Shown in pieces: positions 45,001 to 56,985 of a stretch of DNA of 64,000 nucleotides; positions within the stretch are counted from its first letter, which is position 1, and every line of letters starts with the position of its first letter. Source of the DNA: Megascapheus bottae (Eukaryota > Chordata > Mammalia > Rodentia > Geomyidae); assembly GCA_024803745.1 (NCBI GenBank), contig JANJXV010000024.1, positions 8,526,106-8,590,105 of the forward strand, written 5' to 3'. The notes beneath the pieces are model-generated. The model did not search any database and was not told the origin of the DNA. It saw only the letters and a list, made by a program, of their open reading frames with translations. Both the position numbers and the translations under genes were made by a program.

Positions 45001-46600
45001 TTAAAAATAAAATGAGACTAGGGGGAATTCTATGTTTACATGAGGTAGTTCACAAAAACAATACAAAACAAAAACATCTGCCACTGACTCTAACGCATTT
45101 TTTTCAAAATAGAACAAAATAAAACAGTAACATTTTATGAAGCTGTTTAAACATTATGAGCTTAAATCTAGGAGAAGAGGGCTTCCCTGAGAACTGAGCA
45201 TAGAACTGAAGTTTACTTTTTCCCTGTGGGCATATTTCTATTCAGGTGTGGCAAGAAGCAGAAAGTAGACTCACAGGTATAGCTAGATCATGATCAAATT
45301 AGTGAGATAAGGTAAAGACAATAAAAAAGAGATGACCAAGTAGTTAAGGTTGCAAACAATAAGAAACTACCTATACCAGTAGTCTGGGGAAGAAAGAGAA
45401 ATATTTAAATTTGGAAAACAGCTATGTCTGTAGATAGAAAAGCAAAATAGTGATGAATGGGAATCAATAGGGACAGTGACTCAGGACCTTTGACGGTTTC
45501 ATGAGTTCTCTAGAAGTCTGAATAGCCTTTTGACACAATGCTGGGCTAAAGGAACAAACCTTGGAATTCAAAGCACACCAGAATAGAGAACTGACTTAAA
45601 GAATTAAACTTCAGGGGAAGGAAAGGGAGAGCCAAAAGCAGCTCAGCCCTGTGGGTTATACAGGAAACTGAACTCCCTATTCTTCATTGAGGTAAAACAG
45701 CCCAAGATTTCTAGGGAATATAGTTGCCTAGAACTGAAAACAAAAAAGAAGGAAAGAAGACAAGATTATAGAGAAAAATGAAAAGAAAGGAAAAGAAAAC
45801 AGAGTATTGCCTCTGAAGAAAAAGAGCAACATCTTAATCTTCAGAAGAGATTGACAAATTAACTGTCTAATGTATCAAGGTAAATAAGAACGTAAGAAGT
45901 CAGTACTAAAAAATGAAAGATTGTTAAAAGGAACTATGCAAAAACACTAATGCAAAAACTAATGGGTACTGAGATCTCAACTGATAGTTTAATAGTATAT
46001 TTTGTATAAGTAAAGAATAAATCAGTTAAAGACATTAGGTCAAAAAATGCTATCAGGAACACTGAAAAAAATGACAACATATGGAAAAGCATAAAGGTCT
46101 TAAAGCATGTACCCTAATTTTTATATATAATTGGAGTTAAAAAACACAAGAAATAGTAGAAGGAGGAAGAGAAGGAAAAAGGGAAGCATGAGGAAGAGGC
46201 ATCAGGCATACATTGGAACAGAAGAAAAGAAATGAGATAATATAGGGATTCTTGAAAAGAGAGATGCTTTCATAAACTAAGCACTTACAGTTTTCAAGCC
46301 CGATGAAAAAAAATCAAACTGTTGATGACCCAAGCACTAAAACCTCAAGCAAGATAAGTCTCAAGAAAGGTAGTCCTTCACTTATCAAAATGCTCGACAT
46401 AATACAAAATGGTAAAGTAGGTTTCCCAGTCAGACTCCAGAAGGGCATAAAATGTTTGGTGGGGTGTAACTACTTAAAAAGAACAGAAATTCTTTGTAAT
46501 CATCTCTATAATAATAGTTTTTAAAAATTAAATAAACAACAGATTATTTGGCAGATGACAGAATGCAAGAAAAGAGATAAATAAAGTGTCTTTTTTATTT
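45001..46600 (+). other. Purine-rich stretch, possibly decayed LINE
   Basis: About 1.6 kb that is A/G-rich on the + strand with frequent AAAGAA and GAAAAG words, a bias typical of L1 or HAL1 sense strands. I cannot align any part securely, so it is flagged only as a compositional anomaly. Confidence 0.25.
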
Positions 46601-46611
46601 GTACAAAGCTT

Positions 46612-46850
46612 ACAAGCTGTGTGCCAATGACTTACACCTGTAATTCTAGCTACTCAAAAGACTAAGATCTAAGCATAGGAGTTCAAAGCCAGGCCAGGCA
46701 GGAAAGTCTGTGAGACTCTTATCTACAATTAACTACCAGAGACCCAAAGGTAGTACTCAAAGTGGGTGTTACCTTAAGTAAAACAGCTTAAGGACAGCAT
46801 GCAGGCCCAGAGTTCAAGCCCCACGACTGACACAAACGACAACAACAAAA
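46612..46850 (+). mobile_element. B1-Geo SINE
   Basis: TGTGCCAATGACTTACACCT opens B1; linker and Geo follow, with 10 or more extra bases in Geo (CTCAAAGTGGGTGTTACCTT). Flanks share GCTTACAA. Confidence 0.9.
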
Positions 46851-46859
46851 AGCCAGCTT

Positions 46860-49000
46860 ACAAATAAGAAAAAAATCTATCAAAAATGGTGGAAATGGGG
46901 AGGAAGAGAAGGATGTCTAGGCATTGGAGAAGGAATGGTGCTGATTCTTTTTCTATTATTGCAGCTACATAGGAGAATGTCCTCTGTGATAACTGGTCTA
47001 TATTAAGACAGCACTTTCCAGTATGAGCAGTATATTCAATTAAGAAAGGAAAACATGGACAAGTGTTCCCTTTGTCTCTTTCCTCCTTTCTGCTTCCTGA
47101 TCTAGAACATAAGACTTGAAGATGAAGGAAACACATTAGAACAATGTAATAATAATGTGATGGTATCTGGGTCATGAAGTATTTGATGAAACTTCCAGAT
47201 TGCCTCTAGGAAATCAATCTCCAAATTTTACTCTCCTGAGGAGAAAGAAGTCTATGGCTTATTTAAAGTGATATTCATATTTTCTTTCATATATAGTTAA
47301 ACCTAATCACCACAAACACAATTAATGTTGCTTTCTTACCTTATGGTTATTCATAATTCTCTTTTCCACACTCCTTCCATTAATTAGATGAATTAATTTA
47401 TATATTTTCTTTATTTCTCCTTATTCTTTTTAAAATTTAGTACCACAATTTATACTATCAGAGAGAAGAAACACGACAAAAAATACACTTCTTTCTCCAA
47501 GACACACTATGGGCAGAGACTTTGCTCACTTCCTTTCTATATGCTTTAGTGCAGAGTTGTCCTTTGGCCCTTTCTAATTATAGATTTCTATAAAAAGATC
47601 ATAATCTCTATCCTTAAAAACTACTGAGTCATAATGTATGTTCACCAATTAGAATGACTGAGTCATCCCACAAGCACAACCTAAGGAAAAAAAAAGAACT
47701 TTGGAAATTATGCTCCAAATGCTGGTTACTCACTGAAAATTAGTTCATCATGCACTGTTTTCAGATAATCCCCAAGTTTACATAAGAATTAAAAATTTTT
47801 AAGTCCTTCAAAATATTAAAGGATTTATCAAAATATCAGAAAAATAAGGAAAGACATTAATAATGTGGAAGAATATCTGGCTTGATTTTTTTTCATGTGA
47901 TTTTAAATGAAAAAAAAGAAAATTACTTAGCATAAGTGTCATTTAAACCATTGAAGAACATACTTCCAAAATACTGGTAATAGAAGCCAGATTGAAAAGT
48001 TATACTTGATTTTTATGTCTTTATTTATGGTTGTTTTATATTTTCCTTTTTATTCAAGGAGTTATTTTTCTTTCAAATTAGAAGGATGCGTTATCATGGA
48101 AAACAAGGATGATGTTATAAAAAGACCTCAAGGCTCATATAACCACTCTGGGCTCCCAGGCAGAACAAGAGAGAAGCTAACACTGGGCTCTGTACATCTG
48201 CTTGTGCTATTTTATGTAATAATTAGAAAATGCCATGGGAAAACATTTAAATATCTCAAAACAAAAGCAATCAGAATCTTAGACATCAGGATAAAAATGC
48301 CCAATTAACTTTACAAAAAGAAAGAAAGAAAGAAAGCTTCCCTGATGAATTTTATGTTGTGATAAGTGCAAATATGACATTCATTGTGTGCCCAGACTAT
48401 CAAACACTTAATGCAGCACTTCAAACTATGAAAAAAAATATGAATTCAAATTAATTTGCATCAGTCTACGTGGTAAACATTAGCTGGAAAACATTATGGA
48501 AAAAAATAGCCCACAAGCTATGTGTTACATTGAGTGGAGATATTTTTCAAGTTCAAATGAAGCATTTGTACCATCTATTAAAAATATTCATAATAATATA
48601 ATTCACAATGTTTTCTAACTTCTTGCTGTGTGAAAGACATGATGTTAGTCCCTGCAAGAAATGCAATACTTCTAGAGTCTCACCCTAAAGATGCTTATGA
48701 TTTTGTATGGAAAACGAACACAACTTAATCCTATGCAAAGTAGTCGGGGAGGAGACTGGAGGAAAGCTGAAGCCATATTTTAAAGAAGTTAGGGGAAGAG
48801 GATACACTTTGACTTTATTGGTAACCCCAAACAGGAAAGAACCTTCCCCAAAATCTCTGGTAGTTAAAAATTCCTAATTGGAAGATAATAAACCTGGAGT
48901 GGGAAGAAAAATGAAATTTCCCAAAAAGCTTTGAGGAAAAAAAAAAGAGAACAGGAGTAAACAAAATGAGATTCAATTTGCTAAGTCAGAAAAAAAAAAA
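46860..49000. other. AT-rich unique intergenic DNA
   Basis: No gene supported. Frames at 46858-47175 (-) and 48006-48308 (+) show no recognised domain. A short (AAAG)n occurs at 48317-48336. Confidence 0.4.
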
Positions 49001-49005
49001 GATAG

Positions 49006-49210
49006 CAGAGTGCTGATGGTTCATGCCTATAATCGTAGCTACTTGGGAAGCTGAGATCTGAGGATCTGAACTAGAAGCCAGCTCAGGTAAGCAAGTCCCT
49101 AAGATGCTCATCTCCAATTAACCACCAGAAAACCAGAAGTAGAGCTGTGGTTCAAAGTGATAGAGCTCTAGCTTTGAGTACAAAAGCTCAGGGAAAGTGC
49201 AAAAGGTGTG
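49006..49210 (+). mobile_element. B1-Geo SINE, 3' truncated
   Basis: GTGCTGATGGTTCATGCCTA TAATCG opens B1; Geo ends early after AAAAGCTCAGGGAAAGTGC with only a short A run. Confidence 0.9.
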
Positions 49211-49214
49211 ATGG

Positions 49215-50108
49215 GGATGAGATGTATAAACATTTGAAAAGCAATCCCTCCAAAGTGACTCCAATGTATAATGATCCAGTGGGCAAAGGGCCTAGAGCAG
49301 CATTGTCTAAAGCCTGTGGGTGAATAGATCACCAGCAGTGACAACTTCTGCTTGACAGCCCAAAGGCCTCAAGTCAATTCAAGTCAAGGCCAGAGCATAA
49401 AGGAGAAATTCACTCTAGCAATGATCAACTAGGAAAAAACAAAACAAAAAGAACTCTGTAATGTCAGGAAAGGGCATCAGTCACTGACACAAACAACTTC
49501 AAGAGATCTTCATGAAGGGAGTGGGGGGTGGGGGTGGGGGACAAGGAAAATAACTATGCAGATGAAGATATGGCATTTATAAAAGCGAAGTATAATTATA
49601 ATAGAAAGAAATATTGAAACACCACAAGCACATGCACAATAGTCAGCCAACCAGCGATATTTTTTGTCTTTCGCTTAAAAAGATCATAAAGCATGTACCA
49701 AAACATGATTAATTAAGAAACCATGTTAGTAACTATTGGCTAAATTGGATTGCTCTCCAGTCAAAGGCAGAACAAAGTCAATCTAATGTACTCCAGTGGA
49801 CTTTTAAACTTTTTTTTAAAGGATTATAGTAAGTAAAGCATTGCTTTAAAGTTAGTATCTACCTAAAACAAACCATAAATTAAATGTACAAGAATGCCTA
49901 ATAGGATCTGGAATATTTCTTGGTCAGTGAGGACTGTAGTTAGTTTTAGATAGTGTCTTAATTTGTGTTTGTCAGGGACCAGATGAAGTCACTATTGCAT
50001 GACCACAAGCTTTGAGCCCTAGTCACCTCTATTATACAGTAAATTTCATCTTTTTGATGAAGTAAATTGGTGACACTCAAGTAATCTATCTTCTGTGTAA
50101 GAGTAGGG
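49215..50108. other. Unique intergenic DNA
   Basis: No gene or recognised repeat. A short G-rich run (GGGGGTGGGGGTGGGGG) lies near 49522-49538. Confidence 0.4.
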
Positions 50109-50112
50109 TGGA

Positions 50113-50313
50113 GGGCTGGGAGTTTGGCCTAATGGTAGAGTGTATGCCTATCATGCATGGAGACCCAGGTTGGATTCCTCATTGCCACATACATAGAAAA
50201 AAGCCAGAAGTGCTGCTGTGGCTCAAGTGGTAGAGTGCCAACCTTGAGAAAGCCTAAAGAACAATGCTTAGACCCTGAATTCAAAGCCCAGAACCGGCAA
50301 AAAAAAAAAAAAA
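50113..50313 (+). mobile_element. IDL-Geo SINE
   Basis: GGGCTGGGAGTTTGGCCTAA to CCCAGAACCGGC with an A15 tail; B box decayed to GGTTGGATTCC. Confidence 0.94.
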
Positions 50314-50464
50314 ATCGAGTATTGAGAGTATTAGGCTCTACAATTCAAGACCAGAACACAATGAACAAATATCTTCTCCTTAATTTGTATACTATGCTTT
50401 TTTACTGAAAATTATTACTATGTTAAGACCTATGTTTATAATTAAACTTTAATATTTAACTTTT

Positions 50465-50672
50465 GTGGAGGGGGGGGCTGGAACTCTCTGAGTTCTTCAG
50501 CTCAAGGCTACCACCCTACCCTTGAACCAAGCCCCATTTCCTGTTTCTTAGAGGTTACTTGGAAATAAGAGTGTCGGGTCCTTTTGTGCCCTGTCTAGCT
50601 TTGAACTTTGATCCTCAGGTCTCAGCCTCCTGAGTAGATAGGATTACAGGTGAGAGCCACCACGCCCAGCCA
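50465..50672 (-). mobile_element. B1-Geo SINE related to the duplicated-Geo subfamily
   Basis: The complement contains GGGGCTTGGTTCAAGGGTAG, the motif that marks the copies at 16.1 and 40.1 kb. The Geo part stops after one GCTGAAGAACTCAGAG block, so a second block, if ever present, is lost. Confidence 0.9.
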
Positions 50673-52615
50673 ATTTAATTTTTAAAGTTAAATTAATATT
50701 TAAAAGTGTAAACTTTATGGTCATGTAGTATTTTCCCTCTCAATATTGTATTTGTTTCATTCATTCAAAATGATATATTCTCAAGTTTCTATGCTTTCTA
50801 AAGGCATATGGATTATTAAAAAATCGAATATTCTTGCTCAGTCTCTCTGTTCTATCATCAACAAAAGAGATTTTCCAATCTATAGCCAGCTATACTCGGC
50901 ATTCCATGTTGTGGAAGCCAAATGCAACTAAAATCCTTCCACATGTCTAAATTATTTTTTGGATACTAAGCCTAGTAATCTGAACCACCAGTGGAATTCT
51001 ATAACATCGGCTTCACGATAAAAATCAAGAGAATGCCAGAAGTAAATTCAGGTAGTAAAGTTTTATCCTAAAGGTCTCATAAGGCCAGAGAGCCTTGATA
51101 CCTTAACAGATCTTCTGAATATGATCCTGTCCTTTTACACCAGCGCTCAGCCTTCTCCCAGACCTCTTGTATAAGTTTTCCTTCTTCTGTACCTCAAATA
51201 TGAGTGCATGTTACTGCTCACATTTTGTAGTACCCTGGCTATATTCTGAGGCTTCCAGCTTCTAATCTCAAAATTCCTTATACATGCTTGTCATGGTTGT
51301 TTTACCTTTTATCCTTAAATTTACCAAGAATTTAAACATGTTTCAGCCTAGCACTTGTTAATCAATACCTTAGTTTTTATGAAATGGGAGTCCCCAAGAC
51401 TTTACTACCTCAGTTAACAAATTATCTCCAAGCATACTGGTCATTTTAATAATAAACAAGTATATTAAAACACCACTGACCTGAGTGTAAAGCTCTATCT
51501 AAACCATAATTAAGTCCTTGGTAACAGCTGGCTAGATTGCTGTTCTGACCAAGATGTTTGCATCATAGAGCTGTTATTATAGCTAAGACCTCCTGCTTCT
51601 ATGTCTGACTTCTGAGATTTTAGGCTCATAGGCAATTAAAAAAACATGTCTTTCCTCTCAAATAAATAAACTAAAAAAATATGCTTTCACTTATAACACA
51701 ATACTCAGAAACAGTACATAAGAATGATCAGAAAAAAACAAGGCTTTCTGAAGGACTGCTTAAGCCAGGCTCCTGGCTCATTTACTCTATTATTCACTGT
51801 ATATGTAAGCTTATGTGGATTATATATGACTAAATTTATTAAATGTCTGCAGCTAATCCAAAGGTCAGGTGAAAAGAACAGGCATCATTGTATGAGAATG
51901 CAATGAGTTTTTTGAGACAAAAGACTGGAATCTACAAGAAGAGGTTTTTTTTGTAGCTGCACAGAAATTTCCTGGGAGATTTGCTCTTGTGATGTTAAAG
52001 ACAAACACTATAGAAATTCTTTTTCACTTCAATCAATCCCCTTTCTTCTGTGAGGCACAAATCTTTACTAATATAATCTTTATTTACCAGCTGTTCTCTC
52101 CATTTTGCAAGAGTAACCACGTTGAAATATGGCAGCAGAGAGAAAATATTGAGGAAACTTCAGCAATCATTTAATAGTCAGTGTTTTCTTATAACCAGGA
52201 TGAAATTCACCATCTGTGAATGTTAGAGGAAGATATAAAAATAATGTGATCAGACTGTCGGCAAAAGCTACTGGAAAGATCAGTAATTGTGAAATTAGAG
52301 GTGGCAGAACTAAGTAAAAATGCCAGGGTAGAAAACTACTCAGAAAAATAATAATGTGAATTCTGCCTTCTTAGCTTGCAGGTTTTTAATATGAAATGTG
52401 GATCATTTATAGCCAAGAGGCATTGTGAGTATAAGAACTTGTCAGTGACAATTACATGGCAGAAAATCCTTTTCCTATAATTTAAGTGGAAAATTAACTT
52501 ATGAATAGTCTACCTTTGATTGTAAGGGCTCAACTTTTCTGTTTCTCCATCTGACCGACTGCAGTATTTGACAGCAGCCTAGAGAACTGTCAATATTCAA
52601 CTACGTTTTTCCTAT
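50673..52615. other. AT-rich unique intergenic DNA
   Basis: No gene or recognised repeat seen. Confidence 0.4.
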
Positions 52616-52632
52616 AAAAATGGAAATTTCTT

Positions 52633-52832
52633 TTCCATTTTGAGGGGCTTGAATTCAAGGGCTAGGCTTTTTCACTCAAGACTAGCGCTCTACCACTTTG
52701 GGCCACTTTCTAGTAGTTAATTAAAGACAACAGTCTCATAGACTTTCCTACCAGGGCTTGCTTCAAACCTGGATTCTGGGATCTCACCCTCCTGAGCAGC
52801 TAAGATTATAGGCAAGAGCCACTGATGTTCTG
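52633..52832 (-). mobile_element. B1-Geo SINE with 12-bp target duplication
   Basis: Bounded by TGGAAATTTCTT at 52621-52632 and 52833-52844. Geo 3' end is eroded; the linker and B1 halves are clear (CTAGTAGTTAATTAAAGACA, CCTCCTGAGCAGCTAAGATT). Confidence 0.93.
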
Positions 52833-52844
52833 TGGAAATTTCTT

Positions 52845-54845
52845 ATATTTCAATATAAGTTAAGGACAAATTTTTCTAAAAACTTGTCTTTATAAAGAAC
52901 AATGAAATATAAACATTTGCTCACTTTCAGAGTTCAAATTCCTTCTTAGATCCTTTCTTATCTGGAGTCATCTAGGTTTTCTAAATGACGCGCATGCTCA
53001 TAAGAGTCTAGTTTAAATTGAAGTAGATTATCAGCATATCTGCTATTCCTGGAGTGTGATCAGATTTTTGTCATAAGGGCCAAGTCCAAAACAATGAAAG
53101 GATTTAAGCCATGCCTGTATTGAACGCAACAGTTAACCAGAGTCCTATGTCAAATCTGATTCTCCAACTCTGCATAAACGTGGATATGGGAAAGGATGAA
53201 TGAAAAGAAAGGAAAGAATAAAATATGTTCTTATTTTGTATGTATTTCATGCCATAATACTATAGATATATCTATAGATCACTATATACATATATATATA
53301 GTGACCAACCTGAACTTTTAAGTATATGTTAATGATTAAAGATGGCACAGCATTCTTATAAAGCATATTCAAAGTCAAAGAACATAACTCCTATATTCAT
53401 GCTGCCTATTTTATGGTAATGGTATAAGCAAGATCTGCTGTGAATAAAAAAAGATGTATGTGTTTTAATATACAGATTTTTAAAAAATTATTGGAATATG
53501 GCAAGGCCAAGAGGCCAAGAGAAGAGAGCTATTAAAAAGATTGTTCTATTCACAGATCCCTTGAAGCCCCTGGTGACCTGAATCATCACTATGGAAGCAC
53601 CAAGCTTAAGCAGAAGCACCAAGATAAGTCTTAAAGGAAGAAGAGAAAATTGAGAGATGAGCCTTTATTCACAATAAGTAAGGGGAGAAGCAGCTACAAC
53701 AGAGCTCCATTAAAATCAACCATTCTGAATCATTACGGTCAACTTGGTCAACTTAGGGCTTTCCGTTTGTCTAGAATCTAGCCCTAGGTTAGTTAGTGCA
53801 GAAAGACAGTAGCCCAGAAGTGGTCATCTTATTGGGAGTTTCTCAGGGTTTAGATAATTCAGTTGTTTTATTTGCATTCAAATAGTATGCTGAGAGTGAA
53901 TAGGTCATCCATCTCCAGAACTTGCTAAATCTCTGAGGAACAGAGAACTCTGGGAGCAAATGTTTTAATGTCAAACACATTAGAATATAGATAATAAGAG
54001 GGAGAGTTTTTTATCCAGTGTATTTAATAAGTGTCAATAGCCCTGAGTTGCTACCACGACTCTTTTTAAAGCTCCTTAGTTCTCTTGTAAATTCCTTAAC
54101 TAGAGAACTCAGGAAAGAAGCATTTCTTAATTGTTAAATTTTCCATATGTTTCATATGTATATTTATCATTCTTTGAGTTACTATCACATCTCCAAAGGA
54201 GATATATTTATCCCTAGTGAACACTGTTTGAGGTAAGAATGTTAGGCAGACATATACTTGGCTTTGTTTAGCTTGTCTGCAAAATAGTCAAGTTGTTGCA
54301 GCAACAAACAATCTAACAAATTGTGATTTAAAATTTGGAGTTGTTTATAACTCATATTTTCTTCTAACTACGTGGGACTCATCTACCCTCCTATTTCAAG
54401 TCTTCATCTACACAATCCTGTTTATACTGATCCTTGACAACTTTGCATTTAACCTTTTTTCCTAGGTTTTTCTAAAGCAAAAAATAAATTGAAAACAATA
54501 AATTTAAACATAATTACCAGCAACCAGACAGGCAATTATATGTCTTCATGCAAAATATGAATGTGGTTTTGAAATTACAGAATTTAGGAATATGATTTCT
54601 GACCAGAAAGGAATATTTCTGAGAAGCATTCATACTGCTTATATTTCTAACTCTTTGGTAATATAATTATTAACTTTAACTTTTCATGTGTCTTGAAATA
54701 ATGAGCAAGCCTTTGATTGGATATTATTTTATATCCTCATGTTTGAGTTACACACTTGTATTTTTTAAATCTTTTCAATTTCATTTCTGCTATATTTAGT
54801 TTTGAAGGGAAAAATCAGGTCACAAAATGTTATTAATAATATGAT
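52845..54845. other. AT-rich unique intergenic DNA
   Basis: No gene or recognised transposon. Contains two adjacent AT-rich palindromes at 53260-53303. Confidence 0.4.
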
Positions 54846-54849
54846 CCCA

Positions 54850-54975
54850 TTTTTATTACATTTTATTGTGGGGGCGATGTATAGAGGAGTTATAGTTACA
54901 TTCATCAGGTAGTAGGGACATTATGTTGATACCCCTTGCCATCGTTTTCTCCCACTTTCCCTCATTTTTGTAAGA
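54850..54975 (-). mobile_element. L1 3' UTR tail
   Basis: TTTTATTACATTTTATTGTG, AGTTATAGTTACATTCATCA, GGTAGTAGGGACATTATG and CATCGTTTTCTCCCACTTTC CCTC match the complement of the local L1 3' end. Diverged. Confidence 0.8.
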
Positions 54976-55118
54976 ACCAATAAATATAATTTAAAAGCCC
55001 ATAAAATTATGTAGCCAAATGCAAACTTTTCTTTCAGTGATGAAATTATGGTGATTTTAATTTTTCTTTATATATATTTGTATCTTCTAAGTTGTTTCTA
55101 GTAAGTATACATTCCTTT

Positions 55119-55231
55119 TTTATTGTAATATATAGAGGGGTTACAGTTATATCCACCAGATAGTAGGGGCATTACTTCTCACACATTGATACCCTCTTTC
55201 ATGTTTTTGTCCCCATTTCCCTCTCCCCACC
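55119..55231 (-). mobile_element. Short L1 3' tail with target duplication
   Basis: About 113 bp (TTTATTGTAATATATAGAGG, CACCAGATAGTAGGGGCATT, GTTTTTGTCCCCATTTCCCT) bounded by TATACATTCCTTT (55106-55118) and TATATATTCCTTT (55232-55244). Confidence 0.9.
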
Positions 55232-55880
55232 TATATATTCCTTTATAATGCATAAAATGAAGTTATTTCGTTTTGCAAAACAGATATTTCTAGATACATA
55301 GCGAATTTTTTGTGAGGACATCATTGGATATTACCAAATTTATGAAATCAAAATCTACACTTTCCTCACATATGTATAAAACACTATTCCGATCGTTTGC
55401 CTTCCATCATTAACCATTACAATTTTTGCTATTTGAATAATATTTAAAGCAGTTGAACAAGTCTCCATGATGAAGATTGTGAGCAAAAATCACTCTTAAT
55501 TATAGTGTTGTAAAGCAGCTCTATATTCTGAGGTTGTAAAAAAACATATGAAAAGGAGCAAGTTGTAATATAAAAGAAGAATTGAAATATCTCATTCGTT
55601 TCTATCAAGATCTTAGTTCAAATCATAAGCCTCCGATACACTGGGCTCATTCTGAATGAAGTTGATGGTTAGTCAAAATATTATCATGTTGATCATACAA
55701 GGACCACAGTAATGAGGTCATTGTTTCTAGAATACTCCTTTCCCAGGAAGTTTTACGTGAAGAGACAAGTTCTTTGTAGCCATTAATTAGGACAGTATTT
55801 CTATCTAGGCTTTCTGTAAAATCAGTTTTCTCAAACAGAGGAACCTAGAACCATGCACTTGAGTAAAGCAACAGAAATCT

Positions 55881-56191
55881 TGTTGGGAGCCAGAGTGGAA
55901 TCAAACTGTACCTTGATTTGCATCAGACAATGGCTTTATTGTCTTATTGTTTTCTGGCCTTATTCTGTTTAAATGACCTGACATTTACCATATGAATGTA
56001 ACACCTGGAAGTTCCCTGGGTCTCAAGGAGGGAAGAAGCTGGAGTGAAAAATAAACGCAGCAGTCTTTACCTGGACTGCAGACATCCTGGACCCGGTGTG
56101 TCTGTCTCTCTTCTATTTCTTCCTAGTCCTTGCCCCCTATTTCAGGAACCCCAATCTGCGAACCCTGGTTTGCTGCCGGCTGGCCCCGGCA
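55881..56191 (+). mobile_element. Solo LTR of an ERVK-type (class II) endogenous retrovirus
   Basis: A 311-bp element starting TGTTGGGAGCC and ending GGCCCCGGCA, so TG...CA at its termini, flanked by a perfect 6-bp duplication AAATCT at 55875-55880 and 56192-56197. Six-base duplications and the TGTTGGGAGCC start are typical of class II elements related to IAP. An AATAAA polyadenylation signal lies at 56050-56055. No second LTR, primer-binding site or coding region is next to it, so it is a solo LTR left by LTR-LTR recombination and encodes no protein. The short frames over it are incidental. Confidence 0.88.
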
Positions 56192-56197
56192 AAATCT

Positions 56198-56695
56198 GTA
56201 ACCCCTTTTTCCAAAGGGCTTTAGAATTTGCTCCCAGGTTAAGAAATCAATAGCAGCTTCAAATTCAAATACTAGGATTTGTAAAGTGGGGTTTAACATA
56301 AAACAATTCATTCTATATTTTTCCCTAAAATAGTCCACCTAATATTCCCTGCTCAGAGGAGTTAGAATGGCCATGTGGCCCAACAGTTTCAATCACTTAC
56401 ATCAGAGAAGAAAAGCAAAATAACTCTGTGAACATAGTGTTTTAGATGTCTATCTTCACTTCAAAGTCAAGTGACTTTTTGAGGTGATATGCAACATTTG
56501 TGAAAAAGAACAAAAGAGCAGAATGAGGTCCTGCATAAGCAATTGAAGTGGCAGTCACTCAGTGTAATATCTTTGTCTACTCATCATTTACATGTACATG
56601 TCAACTTAAATGATCTGAGTTTTACCCAAGAGTTTGTTACAAAAGAAAATATTGGAGAAATTAATTATGTTGGAAATTTTTGCAAGAGGCTGGAA
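56198..56695. other. Unique intergenic DNA
   Basis: No gene or recognised repeat seen. Confidence 0.4.
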
Positions 56696-56697
56696 AG

Positions 56698-56699
<2 letters not shown>

Positions 56700-56750
<51 letters not shown>

Positions 56751-56756
56751 CGTGTG
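56700..56756. repeat. (TG)n microsatellite at a SINE tail
   Basis: About 24 TG units ending in TATGCGTGTG, directly before the complement of a Geo 3' end. On the minus strand it stands as a (CA)n tail of the SINE at 56757-56985. Confidence 0.95.
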
Positions 56757-56985
56757 AGTCCCGGGGCTTGAAGTCAGAGCCTTGCAGCTATCCCTGACCT
56801 TATTTTGTTCAAGGCTAGCACTCACTCTACCATTTGGGCCACAGCATCATTTACAGATTTTGGAGGCACTTTATTGGAAATAAGAGTCTCATACACTTTC
56901 TTGTCTGTGCTGATCTACAACTGGGATCCTCAGATCTCAGTCTCTTGAGTAGCTAAGATTATAGGTGTGAGCCACTAGTACCCAG
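56757..56985 (-). mobile_element. B1-Geo SINE
   Basis: Complement of Geo (GGGGCTTGAAGTCAGAGCCT, CTACCATTTGGGCCACAGCA), linker and B1 (CAGATCTCAGTCTCTTGAGT, ATAGGTGTGAGCCAC). Its A tail is replaced by (CA)n. Confidence 0.94.

Noticed and set aside
45001..46600. Purine-rich stretch considered as L1 or HAL1 ORF1
   Set aside because: No stretch could be aligned with confidence, so it is listed only as a compositional anomaly.
56044..56253. 69-codon Pro-rich frame
   Set aside because: Lies across the R/U5 part and right edge of the solo LTR; no retroviral coding domain.
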